A stretch of DNA of 64,000 bases from Ahrensia sp. (GTDB lineage: Bacteria; Pseudomonadota; Alphaproteobacteria; Rhizobiales; Rhizobiaceae): positions 62,001 to 126,000 of the forward strand of contig PAKZ01000027.1 in NCBI GenBank assembly GCA_002706335.1, written 5' to 3'. The notes below the pieces were generated by a model. That model made no database searches. It saw nothing but the letters and a program-made list of their open reading frames with translations, and was not told the origin of the DNA. Shown in pieces: positions 33,321 through 42,129 of this stretch; positions within the stretch are counted from its first letter, which is position 1, and the number at the start of each line of letters is the position of its first letter. The translations under genes and the position numbers were made by a program.

Positions 33321-34592
33321 TCAGCCGAACATGTCGGCTGTAATCCCCTTGTACCAGCCAAGCGACTCCTCATAGGTCGCCTTGCGCAGCGCAGGGTCCT
33401 CGTCTGTCTGACTGATGAAGGAATGGGTGGAGACGATCTGCCCGTCCTGCGGCACATATTGCGCGCCGACCTTCACCGCGTCATCCACTTCGATGAGACT
33501 CCAGCAGGAGTTCGAATAGCGCGCGGGAAACACCTTCGTTGCCGTCAGCTCGCCGCGAACGGTCATCGCCGCCACCTTCGCCTGGCTGTTGGCCGCAAAA
33601 CCGGATTTCGGCATCGCGCCGGCGATCGAGGCGTCTCCGATCACGAAGATCGCGTCATCGACCGTCGAGCGCATCGAATCCGCCTCGACCGGACAGAAAC
33701 CGCTGTCGTCGGTCAGCCCAGCTTTCGCGGCGATCATGCCGGCCTTCTGCGCCGGGATGATATTGAGCAGATCGCCATGGAACGTATCGATGCCGGTTTC
33801 GACCGTCCCTGCATCAACGTCGACGCTTTCTATGCCGCCATGCACGGTCGGCCCGTACCACTCGATCATCCCCGGATAGTGGTTCTCCCAGCCTTCGGAA
33901 AACAACGCCTGCTTGGAGAATTTCTCTTTCGGATCGAGAATGATGATCTTTGCGTCTACCCCTTTCGCCTTGAACAGATGCGCCATCATCGAGGCACGTT
34001 CATAGGGTGCGGGCGGGCAACGATAGGGATTGGGCGGAGCGACCATGACCACCTGCTGGCCGTTCCCGATCGCGTCCAGCTTTTCCTTCAAAAGCCGCGT
34101 CTGCTGACCCGCCTTCCAGGCATGCGGCGCTATCTTCGCCGCTTCCTCGGAATAGCCCGGCACCGAGTCCCAGATCAGATCTATCCCCGGAGAAAGCACC
34201 AGCCGGTCATAGGGTACGGTCACGCCGTCCGCCATGCGCACGGTCTTCGCATCGCGATCGATTTCGATGGCACGGCCGGTCACCTTGGTGATCCCGTAAT
34301 CCGATTGCAGCTTGTCATAGGAATGCGTGATGGAGGCGAAGTCGCGAAACCCGCCGAGATAAAGGTTGGAGAAAAAGCAGGTCGTGAACTGCCCGGAATC
34401 GTCGATCAGCGTCACATCGATGGCGCCGTCCGAATCCTTGGCAATGTAGCGCGCCGCCGTCGCTCCTCCAGCGCCCCCGCCCACCACGACGACTTTTGGC
34501 TTGTCCTGCGCGCGCGCATAGGCCGGCATCACCAAAGCGGATGCGGTCGCGCCGCCGAGTATGCCGAACTGGCGCCTGGTTATCCCGGTCAT
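33321..34592 (-). CDS. soxF: SoxF, FAD-dependent sulfide dehydrogenase subunit (flavocytochrome c type)
   Basis: A 423-residue Tat-exported flavoprotein. The N-terminus TRRQFGILGGATASALV is a twin-arginine signal, followed by KVVVVGGGAGGATAARYIA (FAD Rossmann). Cysteines in YRCPPAPYERA and TDDSGFCPVEADS are positioned as the redox pair of sulfide:flavocytochrome c oxidoreductases, with the C-terminal segment YSNSCWSLI. ATG 34592 follows GGGAGGAATTGTCC; a TTG 6 nt upstream is less likely. It partners the dihaem cytochrome 26 nt upstream, as SoxF with SoxE in Paracoccus. It oxidises sulfide in the periplasm. Confidence 0.93.
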   Translation of the reverse strand: MTGITRRQFGILGGATASALVMPAYARAQDKPKVVVVGGGAGGATAARYIAKDSDGAIDVTLIDDSGQFTTCFFSNLYLGGFRDFASITHSYDKLQSDYGITKVTGRAIEIDRDAKTVRMADGVTVPYDRLVLSPGIDLIWDSVPGYSEEAAKIAPHAWKAGQQTRLLKEKLDAIGNGQQVVMVAPPNPYRCPPAPYERASMMAHLFKAKGVDAKIIILDPKEKFSKQALFSEGWENHYPGMIEWYGPTVHGGIESVDVDAGTVETGIDTFHGDLLNIIPAQKAGMIAAKAGLTDDSGFCPVEADSMRSTVDDAIFVIGDASIAGAMPKSGFAANSQAKVAAMTVRGELTATKVFPARYSNSCWSLIEVDDAVKVGAQYVPQDGQIVSTHSFISQTDEDPALRKATYEESLGWYKGITADMFG

Positions 34593-34618
34593 GGACAATT
34601 CCTCCCGATTGTTGCGCG

Positions 34619-35377
34619 TTATTGCGGTTCCAGTCCGGAGAAATACGCCGCAAGCGCCGCGATCTCCTCATTCTCCAGATTGGCCACGCGCAGCTTCATG
34701 ACTTCATTGGTTCGTATGTTCGTTTTGTACTCGAAAAGCGCCGTGATGAAATAGGCGCGCGGCAGGCCGACAATGGACGGGATCCCGTCGGCATGACCGG
34801 ACGCCTGATGGCAAGTGACGCACTCTCCGGCGAGATACGCGCCATAGTCGGCGTCGCCCTCCATCGCGAGGACGATATCGGCGAAACCGCGGGCCGGGCC
34901 CGACGCCTTGGCATCGCCCTCCTCGACCAGCGATCCTGGCACATTGAGCGACATGGTCGACATCCACTCGATCAGCGTCGCGCGATCCCGCTGATCGCTC
35001 ATTCCTCGAAATGACATCCGGTTGCCAGTGATGAAGTCGCTCGGCTTCTGCAGATAGGTATCGAGCGTATCGCGATCCCATACGAGCCCGCTCTCGCCCG
35101 CCTCGCGCATCGCCATCGAGTATCTGAAACCGTCCATGGAGCCGGCCAGACGCCCGATGATGCCGTCCAGATGCGGACCGATCTTGTGCCGGGCGCCCTC
35201 GCCGATCTCGTGGCAGGTCGTGCACTGCGAAAACAGACGCTCGCCAGCCGTGTCAGCGTCATCGGCGGCGAGCGTCGGGGAGGAAATCGGGAGACAGGTT
35301 ACAAGACCTGCCGCAAGGACCGGCCATGCTCGGCTGCCGGTCCCTGAGTGCTTCTTGTTCCAACCCATCAATGGCAT
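34619..35377 (-). CDS. soxE: SoxE-like dihaem c-type cytochrome
   Basis: About 252 residues from ATG 35377; an ATG at 35368 is an alternative with the same AGGAGG site. A signal peptide (VLAAGLVTCLPISSPTLAA) precedes two haem motifs, CTTCH near residue 60 and CVTCH near residue 200. The first domain resembles the first domain of SoxD (KIGPHLDGIIGRLAGSMDGFRYS). Gene order soxD-soxE-soxF matches Paracoccus, so it is probably the cytochrome partner of SoxF, passing electrons from sulfide to the respiratory chain. Confidence 0.87.
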   Translation of the reverse strand: MPLMGWNKKHSGTGSRAWPVLAAGLVTCLPISSPTLAADDADTAGERLFSQCTTCHEIGEGARHKIGPHLDGIIGRLAGSMDGFRYSMAMREAGESGLVWDRDTLDTYLQKPSDFITGNRMSFRGMSDQRDRATLIEWMSTMSLNVPGSLVEEGDAKASGPARGFADIVLAMEGDADYGAYLAGECVTCHQASGHADGIPSIVGLPRAYFITALFEYKTNIRTNEVMKLRVANLENEEIAALAAYFSGLEPQ

Positions 35378-35420
35378 CGGCCTCCTTTCGAAGGGTCCGC
35401 ATGCCCGACAGGTCACGCGG

Positions 35421-36515
35421 TCAGTCGATTTGCCCGCCTGCGCTATCGTCGTCGGTATCCGGCGTCACGTCCAGAACCTGGGCACGCATCGTGATCGTGA
35501 CAGGAGCGGGTTTGCAATCGGTCATGCAAGGCTCGTCCTTCTTGGCGTAATGCGCCTCCTCGAAACGATCGTCCGGAATGAAGTTGCCCTCGTTCGGCAG
35601 ATGGATGTCCTCGAAATTCTCGTTGGAGAGCTCGAATTCCTCGTCGTCCACCACGTCGTTCAGATAGAGGAGATAAGCGGTGATCGCATAGACATCGTCA
35701 TCCGACAGGGAACGCGCATTGCCGAAGGGCATGGCCCGCTTCACATAGTCGTAGACTGTCGAGAGATAGGGCCAGTAAGACCCGATCGTCTTGACCGGAC
35801 GCGAATCCGTCAGCGTGTCCTGACCGCCGGCCAGCACAGGCCAGCGGCCGACGCCCTCGCCGAAATCGCCATGACAGACGGCACAATTGTCGGTGAACAG
35901 GACCTCACCGTCGGCGACCGTGCCCTTGCCAACCGGCAAGCCCAACCCGTCAGGGCGCACATCGATATCCCACGCGGCGATCTCGTCTTCCGTGGCAACG
36001 CGTCCAAGGCCGAACGCGCCATCGTGATCCGGCGCATGGTCTTGCGCCGCGGCAGGCGGCGCCTCTTCGGCCATCGCCGTCTGCACCTCTTCGCCAGACG
36101 ATTCCTCCTGACCAACAGTCCCGGCCAAATCGGAATCGAACGTCTTCAGATATTCGATCACATTCGCCACATCGGCGGATTTGCGCAGACCGGCGAACGC
36201 CATTTTAGTGCCGCTCACGAAATCGCGCGGCTTCACGAGGAACTGGGTCAATGTCTGCTCGTCCCAGACAACACCCGCCTCGCCGGCGGCGACCATCGCG
36301 GCGGAATATTTGAACTTGTCGACGGTGCCCGCCTGCCGGCCGAACACATCGTTGAGCTGCGGTCCGACACGGCTCTTGGCGTCCTCACCCACGGAATGGC
36401 AGGCGGCGCATTTGCGGAACACCTTCTCGCCTTCGCCCGCGTCGGCGGCATATGCCGCGTTCGCGGCCGCGACGAAACCGGTTGCGAGCAGCCCCGCCTT
36501 AAGAAACTTCAACAT
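35421..36515 (-). CDS. soxD: SoxD, dihaem cytochrome subunit of sulfane dehydrogenase
   Basis: A 364-residue periplasmic cytochrome. A signal peptide ending in ANAAYAA precedes haem motif CAACHSVG near residue 38; the second haem motif CAVCHGDFGEGVGRWPVLAGG is near residue 210, separated by an acidic/Ala-rich linker. ATG 36515 lies within the last 17 nt of soxC and has GGAGTGGTTGAAA upstream. SoxCD removes six electrons from the SoxY-bound sulfane sulfur, so thiosulfate can be fully oxidised to sulfate. Confidence 0.95.
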   Translation of the reverse strand: MLKFLKAGLLATGFVAAANAAYAADAGEGEKVFRKCAACHSVGEDAKSRVGPQLNDVFGRQAGTVDKFKYSAAMVAAGEAGVVWDEQTLTQFLVKPRDFVSGTKMAFAGLRKSADVANVIEYLKTFDSDLAGTVGQEESSGEEVQTAMAEEAPPAAAQDHAPDHDGAFGLGRVATEDEIAAWDIDVRPDGLGLPVGKGTVADGEVLFTDNCAVCHGDFGEGVGRWPVLAGGQDTLTDSRPVKTIGSYWPYLSTVYDYVKRAMPFGNARSLSDDDVYAITAYLLYLNDVVDDEEFELSNENFEDIHLPNEGNFIPDDRFEEAHYAKKDEPCMTDCKPAPVTITMRAQVLDVTPDTDDDSAGGQID

Positions 36516-37779
36516 TTTCAACCACTCCGTCGGCTTTGACATACCAGGTCTGGATGCCGTTGTTGTGATAGATCGAGTTCATCCCGCGCGCGGCACGCAG
36601 TTCGTTCTTGGTCGGCTGAATATAGCCGTCCTCGTCGACCGCCCGCGACTGGAGCATCAGTTCCGAACCGTCCCAGTTGAAGTCGTAGTAGAAGCGGTGC
36701 AGCGCCTTCGGCAGGCTCGGTCCGTCGACACGCGCCTCCTGCCAGTTGCGGCCGCCGTCCAGCGACACATCCACGCGCTTGATACGCCCGCCACCGGACC
36801 ATGCGAGGCCGCTGATGACAGTCGGGCCACGGCCATGGGTGATCGGCGCCTGCGGGCTCGGGCTTGTGATGACGGACTTCACCTCCATCTGCCACGTATG
36901 CCGGCGCGCCTTCCCGTTTTCGAGAAGGTCGGTGTATTTCGAGGTCTCCTCGCGCTGGGCCCAGGGTTCGTCGCCCACTTCAAGGCGGCGCAGCCATTTG
37001 ACCCACATATTGCCTTCCCAGCCCGGGACGACGAGGCGAACTGGATAGCCCTGTTCGGGCCGAAGTGCTTCGCCATTCATCTTGAAGGCGACGAGGCAGT
37101 CGTCCAGCGCCTTCTCGATCGGGATCGAGCGCGTCATCGCTGAGGCGTCCGCGCCTTCGGCGAGAACCCATTTGCCGTTCGTCTTCACGCCCGCTTCCTC
37201 GAGCAGGTATTTCAGCGGCACCCCGGTATAGGCGACGCAATGCACCATGCCGTGGGTGAACTGGCAGCCATTCAACTGCGAGCCACGCCATTCCATGCCG
37301 GAGTTCGCCGCGCATTCGAGGAAGTAGACGCGGTTCTCGCGCGGAAAACGCATCAGATCCTGCATGGTGAAGACGAGCGGCGTATCCACCAGACCGTTGA
37401 TCATCAGGCGATGCTCGGCCGGGTTGATGATCGCGGTGCCGCCATGATGGCGCTCGAAGCAAAGACCGTTCGGCGTGATAATGCCGTCCAGCTCGTGCAG
37501 CGGCGTGAAGTTGACCGAGGAGACCGGGTCCGCTGTCAGCCATGGCACGTCGCGGCGCACGACATGCGCCTCGAATTCGGACGGGGTGCCGTAAGGCGCG
37601 GCGTCGACGCCGTCACCCAGATAGCGGTTCCAGTCCTGGATTTCGGTGATCAGCGGATCTCCCGCCGCGCGGGCCGCCGAAGCGCCGGCCAGCACGGCCC
37701 CTCCCGCAAGTCCAGCCTGCAGGAAGCGCCGCCGCGATGCGGCCGTCTTGTCCAGAGTTTCTTTTGTCTTGTCGCTCAC
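36499..37779 (-). CDS. soxC: SoxC, molybdenum cofactor subunit of sulfane dehydrogenase
   Basis: A 426-residue sulfite-oxidase-fold protein. The Tat signal SRRRFLQAGLAGGAVL leads to a Moco domain with the cysteine ligand in FLECAANSGMEWRG and the conserved LNGCQFTHGMVHCVAYTG, then a dimerisation domain with VISGLAWSGGGRIKRVDVSLDGG. The start is taken as GTG 37779 because GGGAGGAACGT precedes it; an ATG 24 nt further upstream lacks this. It heads the soxCDEF part of the operon after an 85-nt spacer from soxB. Confidence 0.95.
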   Translation of the reverse strand: MSDKTKETLDKTAASRRRFLQAGLAGGAVLAGASAARAAGDPLITEIQDWNRYLGDGVDAAPYGTPSEFEAHVVRRDVPWLTADPVSSVNFTPLHELDGIITPNGLCFERHHGGTAIINPAEHRLMINGLVDTPLVFTMQDLMRFPRENRVYFLECAANSGMEWRGSQLNGCQFTHGMVHCVAYTGVPLKYLLEEAGVKTNGKWVLAEGADASAMTRSIPIEKALDDCLVAFKMNGEALRPEQGYPVRLVVPGWEGNMWVKWLRRLEVGDEPWAQREETSKYTDLLENGKARRHTWQMEVKSVITSPSPQAPITHGRGPTVISGLAWSGGGRIKRVDVSLDGGRNWQEARVDGPSLPKALHRFYYDFNWDGSELMLQSRAVDEDGYIQPTKNELRAARGMNSIYHNNGIQTWYVKADGVVENVEVS

Positions 37780-37802
37780 ACGTTCCTCCCGGATGGTCGG
37801 CA

Positions 37803-37838
37803 CATATTCAATAATTTCTATATATCAGGAAATATTCC
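37803..37838. promoter_or_regulatory. AT-rich inverted motif in the soxB-soxC spacer
   Basis: This stretch starts with CATATTC and includes AATAATTTC-TATATATCA-GGAAATATT, an imperfect inverted repeat in an otherwise GC-rich region, 24 nt upstream of the soxC start. It may be an internal promoter/operator giving soxCDEF separate control, perhaps bound by SoxR. It is recognised by composition and symmetry only. Confidence 0.4.
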
Positions 37839-37864
37839 GCATGTCGAATGCAACTTTGGCACAC

Positions 37865-39559
37865 TCAGGCGTTGACGATGACCGAAGTGTTCTCCTGCAG
37901 CTGCACAACAGGGTTCTTCTGGAGATACTCTTCCACCACGTCCCAGATCGCCGGCCCCTCTGTGCCCTCGTTGACGGACGCCCAGCCGGCGACGGCATAT
38001 TCCTTGTTCGGATCGACCGCCTCGCCCGTCTTCAGGATGGTCATGTCCGAAATGCGCGACCCCATCTGCTCATGGACGTCGATGCGATAGCCCATGCCGC
38101 CGATGCGGACCATGTCGCCGCCCTGCTGGTAATAGGGATCGGTGTTGAACAGGTTGTCCGCGACATCCTCGATGATGTCCTTGATCAGCGAGCCGGTCAT
38201 CATCGACCGGTAGGCCGCCGGATAGGTCATCGAGGTGGCGTTGTGCAGATCCTCGACTGTGATCGCCTGCCCCGGCAGAAGGCTGGTCCCCCAGCGGAAA
38301 CCCGGGCTGAGCGCGATATCGGCCTCACGTTCGGACAACAGCGCGTCGCAGATCAGATCGTCGAACGTGCCGTTGAAATTGCCGCGCCTGTAGAGCAGCG
38401 AGTCCGTCTGGCCGAGTTCGCGCGCCAGTTCTTCGGAATAAGGAGCTCGGACCTTGTCGATCAGCGCCGTCATGTCCGCGTCCGGCGTGATCACGTCGGA
38501 GAAGATCGGGATCAGCCGGTATTTATAGCCCTGCACTGCGCCGTCGCGCACATCGAGATCCACCCGCGACACGAATTTGCCGTTCGAGCCGGACGCGATC
38601 ACCAGCGTGTCATTGACGATCACCGGTTCCGGCAAGGCGTCATGCGTATGTCCTGTCAGGATGACATCGATCCCGTCGACACGCGAAGCGAGCTTGCGGT
38701 CGACGTCAAAGCCATTATGCGACAGGAGTACGACCACGTCGGCCCCCTCCTCGCGCGCCGCTTCCACATTGGCGACGATGTCTTCCTCGCGAATGCCGAA
38801 GGACCAGTTCGGGAACATCCAGCGCGGATTGGCGATCGGCGTATACGGGAAGGCCTGGCCGATCACGGCGACATTGACGCCGCCCTTTTCGAACATCTTG
38901 TAGGCTTCGAAGGCCGGCTCGTTCCACTCGGCGTCGTAGATATTGCTGCCGAGGAACGGGAACGGAAGGCCGTCGACCAGTTCGGTGACGCGGTCGGCGC
39001 CATAAGTGAATTCCCAATGCCCCGTCATCGCGTCCGGCATCAGCGAGTTCATCACCTCGACCATGTCCGCGCCCTCGGTCTGAAGCGAGGTGTAGGAGCC
39101 CTGCCAGGTGTCGCCGCCGTCAAGCAGCAGGCAATTGGCTTCGCCACGCTCCGCCCGGATCCGCTTGATCACGGTCGCAACACGGTCGAGACCGCCCATC
39201 TTGCCGTAGGCTTTCGCCAGCGAGACAAAATCCTCCGACGTCAGCGCATAGGCGTGCGGCGTACCCGGCTCGATATTGTACAGCTTGAGGAAATCCATGC
39301 CCGTCACATGCGGCGGAAGGCCCGTCGCGTCTCCGACGCCCAGGGTGATCGAGGGTTCGCGGAAATACAGCGGCTTCAACTGGGCGTGGATATCGGTCAC
39401 GTGAATCAGCGTGACATTGCCCGTCGCATCGAAGGACAACAACTCATCCTCGGTCAGCGCCTGCTGCGCCATGGCGCGGGACCACTGTCCGATCATGCCG
39501 GGTCCGGTAACGGCCGCCGCCGCAACGGAAGCCATCAGAAATTCGCGACGTGAGAACAT
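37865..39559 (-). CDS. soxB: SoxB, thiosulfohydrolase (5'-nucleotidase family, dimanganese)
   Basis: A 564-residue Tat-exported hydrolase (signal MFSRREFLMASVAAAAVTG). Metal-binding motifs of the calcineurin-like fold are evident: VTDIHAQLKP near residue 55, LLDGGDTWQGS near 145, TGHWEFTYG (where nucleotidases have GNHEF), LLSHNGFDVD and LTGHTHDALP. SoxB hydrolyses the terminal sulfone of SoxY-cysteine-S-thiosulfate to release sulfate. Length and motifs are normal. It lies 116 nt downstream of soxA, the spacer holding a strong hairpin. Confidence 0.96.
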   Translation of the reverse strand: MFSRREFLMASVAAAAVTGPGMIGQWSRAMAQQALTEDELLSFDATGNVTLIHVTDIHAQLKPLYFREPSITLGVGDATGLPPHVTGMDFLKLYNIEPGTPHAYALTSEDFVSLAKAYGKMGGLDRVATVIKRIRAERGEANCLLLDGGDTWQGSYTSLQTEGADMVEVMNSLMPDAMTGHWEFTYGADRVTELVDGLPFPFLGSNIYDAEWNEPAFEAYKMFEKGGVNVAVIGQAFPYTPIANPRWMFPNWSFGIREEDIVANVEAAREEGADVVVLLSHNGFDVDRKLASRVDGIDVILTGHTHDALPEPVIVNDTLVIASGSNGKFVSRVDLDVRDGAVQGYKYRLIPIFSDVITPDADMTALIDKVRAPYSEELARELGQTDSLLYRRGNFNGTFDDLICDALLSEREADIALSPGFRWGTSLLPGQAITVEDLHNATSMTYPAAYRSMMTGSLIKDIIEDVADNLFNTDPYYQQGGDMVRIGGMGYRIDVHEQMGSRISDMTILKTGEAVDPNKEYAVAGWASVNEGTEGPAIWDVVEEYLQKNPVVQLQENTSVIVNA

Positions 39560-39629
39560 GCCAATCCAACTCCGGGCAATAGGAAACCGTCCAGCCGAAG
39601 CCGGAGAGTTACCAAGATAAAGATTGCTG

Positions 39630-39655
39630 GGCCGGGACGGCTCTTCGTCCCGGCC
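39630..39655. other. Intercistronic hairpin between soxA and soxB
   Basis: A perfect 10-bp stem GGCCGGGACG, loop GCTCTT, CGTCCCGGCC, 20 nt after the soxA stop. On the operon strand it is followed by AGCAATCTTTATCTTGG, which is not a good U-tract. It probably tunes readthrough or protects the soxXYZA message rather than ending it. Confidence 0.65.
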
Positions 39656-39675
39656 GGTTCAAACGGACTAAACCG

Positions 39676-40536
39676 TTACTGGCGCACCGCCGGCGTTTCC
39701 ACCGACAGGCCTGTGCCGCGCCAGGTCACATAGACTTCGAGCGCCATCAGCTCGTCCGAGAACGCCGCCGGATACTCGGCGCGCGTATCGCGGATACAGC
39801 CGCGAAAGCGGTTGTGGACCGAGACCAGCGCCGCCTGCTTCAGGCGATAGGTCGGAAAACCGTTCACCTGCCCCTGGCTCAGATGGTCGGCACGAATATA
39901 CTCGCCATTGTGATCTTCATGGCAATTGGAGCAAGACAGGTTCAACTGCCCGAACCGGGTGTAATAGAGCTCCTTGCCCTTGTCCCACCAACTCTGCATG
40001 TCGCCTTCGGCGAGATCGAGAGACACCGGCTCACCAAGCGACTGGTGCTTGATATAGGCGGTCAGCGGCTTCTGCCCGCCCTTGTCGAAGGCATAGGGCT
40101 CGGCGCCCATCCGCTCTTCACGGCACTTGTTGATCTGCAGTTCTATATTGATCGGACGGCCCGAGTCGGCATCCCATTTGGGAAAATGCGCGCCGACACC
40201 CGCCATCGATTCCGAAGCGTCACCATGGCACGATGCACAAGACTTGCCTTCGGTACCTTCGACCGTGTTCCAGATCTGCTCGCCGTCTTCGACGCCGAGC
40301 ATCGCCGGATTTTCGAATGTATCGGCTTCAAGAGCCCGCGTTTCCTTGGTGCGGTAGTGCCAACCGGAAATGACTTCGTCGAGCGGATGCCCCTCCGGCG
40401 CAGCCGTACGTGTCGTCATCTGGATTTCGCCGTCGATGACGAGCTCTTCATCGACAGGACCGCCGGCGAAAGCCGTGGCGCTGACCGCCCCTGCCAACGC
40501 GATCGATGCTGCTACTACGAGATAATGTTTCTTCAA
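39676..40536 (-). CDS. soxA: SoxA, c-type cytochrome subunit of the SoxAX thiosulfate-binding complex
   Basis: A 286-residue dihaem cytochrome. Haem motifs CASCHGDASESMAGVG near residue 98 and CSNCHEDHNGEY near residue 198; RFRGCIRDTRAEYP near residue 240 supplies the persulfidated cysteine ligand of the active-site haem. The start is taken as TTG 40536 because GGGAGGAAACACC precedes it and a clean signal peptide follows (KKHYLVVAASIALAGAV); a longer ATG frame from 40641 would run into soxZ and lacks a signal. SoxAX joins thiosulfate to SoxY. Confidence 0.93.
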   Translation of the reverse strand: MKKHYLVVAASIALAGAVSATAFAGGPVDEELVIDGEIQMTTRTAAPEGHPLDEVISGWHYRTKETRALEADTFENPAMLGVEDGEQIWNTVEGTEGKSCASCHGDASESMAGVGAHFPKWDADSGRPINIELQINKCREERMGAEPYAFDKGGQKPLTAYIKHQSLGEPVSLDLAEGDMQSWWDKGKELYYTRFGQLNLSCSNCHEDHNGEYIRADHLSQGQVNGFPTYRLKQAALVSVHNRFRGCIRDTRAEYPAAFSDELMALEVYVTWRGTGLSVETPAVRQ

Positions 40537-40561
40537 GGTGTTTCCTCCCGCCAAGGGTGAT

Positions 40562-40587
40562 ACGGCCTGCCCTCCCGCGCAGGCCGT
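40562..40587. other. Intercistronic hairpin between soxZ and soxA
   Basis: Stem ACGGCCTGC with 8-nt loop CCTCCCGC and GCAGGCCGT, 7 nt past the soxZ stop and 26 nt before the soxA start. No U-run follows on the operon strand. It could stabilise the soxYZ message, which encodes the stoichiometrically abundant carrier, or modulate soxA translation. Confidence 0.6.
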
Positions 40588-40594
40588 GCGCGCC

Positions 40595-40921
40595 TTACTT
40601 GAGCGCGATTTCCTTTTCATCCGTGTAGACGGATCCGTCATCGTCCACCCAGGTGAACTTGAACGATCCCGCCTCGTTCACCTTTGCCGTGAACTCCAGA
40701 TAGGGGTTCGCGGAAACGGCCGGATCGATGTCGCAGGAGAACACCATCTGCCCGTTGAATTCGCAGGTGAACTTGTTGATGATCTGACGCGGGATGGCAT
40801 TGCCATCATTGTCCTTGCGCTGACCCGACTCCATAGGATGGCTGATCAGCGTCTTGATCGTTATCACCTCGCCCGCAGAAGCGGACTTCGGCCCTTTGAC
40901 GCGTGGTTTAACCGCTGCCAT
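40595..40921 (-). CDS. soxZ: SoxZ, partner of the SoxYZ sulfur carrier
   Basis: A 108-residue immunoglobulin-fold protein without its own signal peptide, as is normal: it is exported with SoxY. Typical segments are MAAVKPRVKGPKSASAGEVI, TLISHPMESGQRKD, PRQIINKF and DDDGSVYTDEKEI. CTGGAGGTAATAAGAA is the ribosome site. It is 22 nt after soxY and forms the heterodimer that carries the sulfur intermediates. Confidence 0.96.
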   Translation of the reverse strand: MAAVKPRVKGPKSASAGEVITIKTLISHPMESGQRKDNDGNAIPRQIINKFTCEFNGQMVFSCDIDPAVSANPYLEFTAKVNEAGSFKFTWVDDDGSVYTDEKEIALK

Positions 40922-40943
40922 TTCTTATTACCTCCAGTAAGGA

Positions 40944-41399
40944 TCAGCCGCCGCAGCCGCCGATGGTCACCTTGACCTCTTTCTTGTCCATGAACACCTG
41001 TCCCGTACTCGTCTTCGCGACTGCGATGACGTTCTGGGTCTTGGCGAGCCGCATGCGCGTCGTCGCCGAAGCTTCACCGCTCATCGGGGTGAAGTTGAAG
41101 GTGATCACTTCCGGGCTCGGATTGCCGTCCGCGAATATCGCGACGGATTCCACATAGTCGCCATCCGTCATCGGGCTTTCGACCGATACCGAGATCGGAA
41201 CCGTGTTGCCGTTTTCCGCGATTTCGGGTGCGTCCAGCGTGATCGTGCCGGTTGCCGGCTCGCTGCCGCCCGCAAACTCCATGACTTTCGCCATGGCGTC
41301 TTCGGCGGAGGCCGCTGCCGGCCCGCTGCGCACGCCGGCAACAACGCCGATGGCCGCGCCCACCGACAAGGTGAGCATCGAACGTCGAGTTATTGTCAT
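40944..41399 (-). CDS. soxY: SoxY, sulfur carrier protein
   Basis: A 151-residue protein ending in the swinging-arm motif VTIGGCGG, whose cysteine carries the thiosulfate-derived sulfur. The N-terminus has a Tat signal (TITRRSMLTLSVGAAIG). ATG 41399 is used since AAGGAG lies 6 nt upstream; a second ATG at 41405 is too near this site. It is 22 nt downstream of soxX. With SoxZ it presents intermediates to SoxAX, SoxB and SoxCD in the periplasm. Confidence 0.96.
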   Translation of the reverse strand: MTITRRSMLTLSVGAAIGVVAGVRSGPAAASAEDAMAKVMEFAGGSEPATGTITLDAPEIAENGNTVPISVSVESPMTDGDYVESVAIFADGNPSPEVITFNFTPMSGEASATTRMRLAKTQNVIAVAKTSTGQVFMDKKEVKVTIGGCGG

Positions 41400-41421
41400 T
41401 ACCATCTCCTTCCTTGGAAGA

Positions 41422-41886
41422 TTATTCCTTGAGCGTCGCCAGATAGGCGACGACGTCTTCAACCTGCTGCGCGCTGAGAATCGTCTTGCCGACGAGATCC
41501 TTGCGCACGTCCTTGCCGACATCGAGCGAATAGAAGCCCGGCATGATCGTGTCTTCCGAGAAGATGGCCTTGGAATTGACCACGATCGCGCGCAACTCTT
41601 CCGGCGACCAGCGATCGCCCACGCCGTTCAGTTCCGGACCGACTTCACCATGGAAAAGCTGTTCGGACTGGTCGGCAACAGCATGGCAGGCAAGGCAATT
41701 GCCCAGCTTGCGGTCGGCGAACGTCTTGCGGCCTTCCGCGGGATCGCCAGGCTGCCCTGTCAGGGACGCGCTGACGACGCCGTCCTCGACCTTGACGTCG
41801 CCCGGCGCCGTTTCTGCGCTGGCGACCGCCGCGGTCGTCGTGATCGCGACTGCCGCCGCGAGCCATATTCTCGTTTTGAAAGCCAT
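41422..41886 (-). CDS. soxX: SoxX, monohaem cytochrome subunit of SoxAX
   Basis: A 154-residue periplasmic cytochrome: signal peptide (IWLAAAVAITTTAAVASA), haem motif CLACHAVADQ near residue 65, LNGVGDRWSPEELRAIV, and the methionine ligand in EDTIMPGFYSL. ATG 41886 follows TAAAGGAGGAGGAACAACTGCC. It starts the soxXYZABCDEF part of the operon after a 243-nt spacer from soxW, so it should have its own promoter there. Confidence 0.95.
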   Translation of the reverse strand: MAFKTRIWLAAAVAITTTAAVASAETAPGDVKVEDGVVSASLTGQPGDPAEGRKTFADRKLGNCLACHAVADQSEQLFHGEVGPELNGVGDRWSPEELRAIVVNSKAIFSEDTIMPGFYSLDVGKDVRKDLVGKTILSAQQVEDVVAYLATLKE

Positions 41887-42008
41887 CGGCAGTTGTTCCT
41901 CCTCCTTTAGAGCGCCCCTCCACAGGCGACCCGATTCGAGCCGGCCGCATGACGGCGCAGTGCCCTTATGTCGCACGCTACCCAAAAGACGGCCGGCAAT
42001 CAATGGAC

Positions 42009-42027
42009 GAATATGATTTCTTGAATG
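42009..42027. promoter_or_regulatory. AT-rich motif in the soxW-soxX spacer
   Basis: GAATATGATTTCTTGAATG, with two GAAT words 15 nt apart, lies about 123 nt upstream of soxX in the 243-nt noncoding stretch 41887-42129. The rest of that stretch shows no gene and no hairpin I would call. It is a plausible SoxR-controlled operator/promoter region for soxX. Confidence 0.35.
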
Positions 42028-42129
42028 TTTTTTCAAAGCACCCGTTCCGCGCTTCGACTGCTCTTAGGAATCCCACGAAAAGCGGCTCTATAATCGAACC
42101 ACCGCTCGCCTGGGCGCACTCCACTCCGT

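Noticed and set aside
40537-40641. ATG start for SoxA at 40641
   Set aside because: It would overlap soxZ and destroy the signal peptide; TTG 40536 has an ideal ribosome site and is followed by a clean signal sequence.
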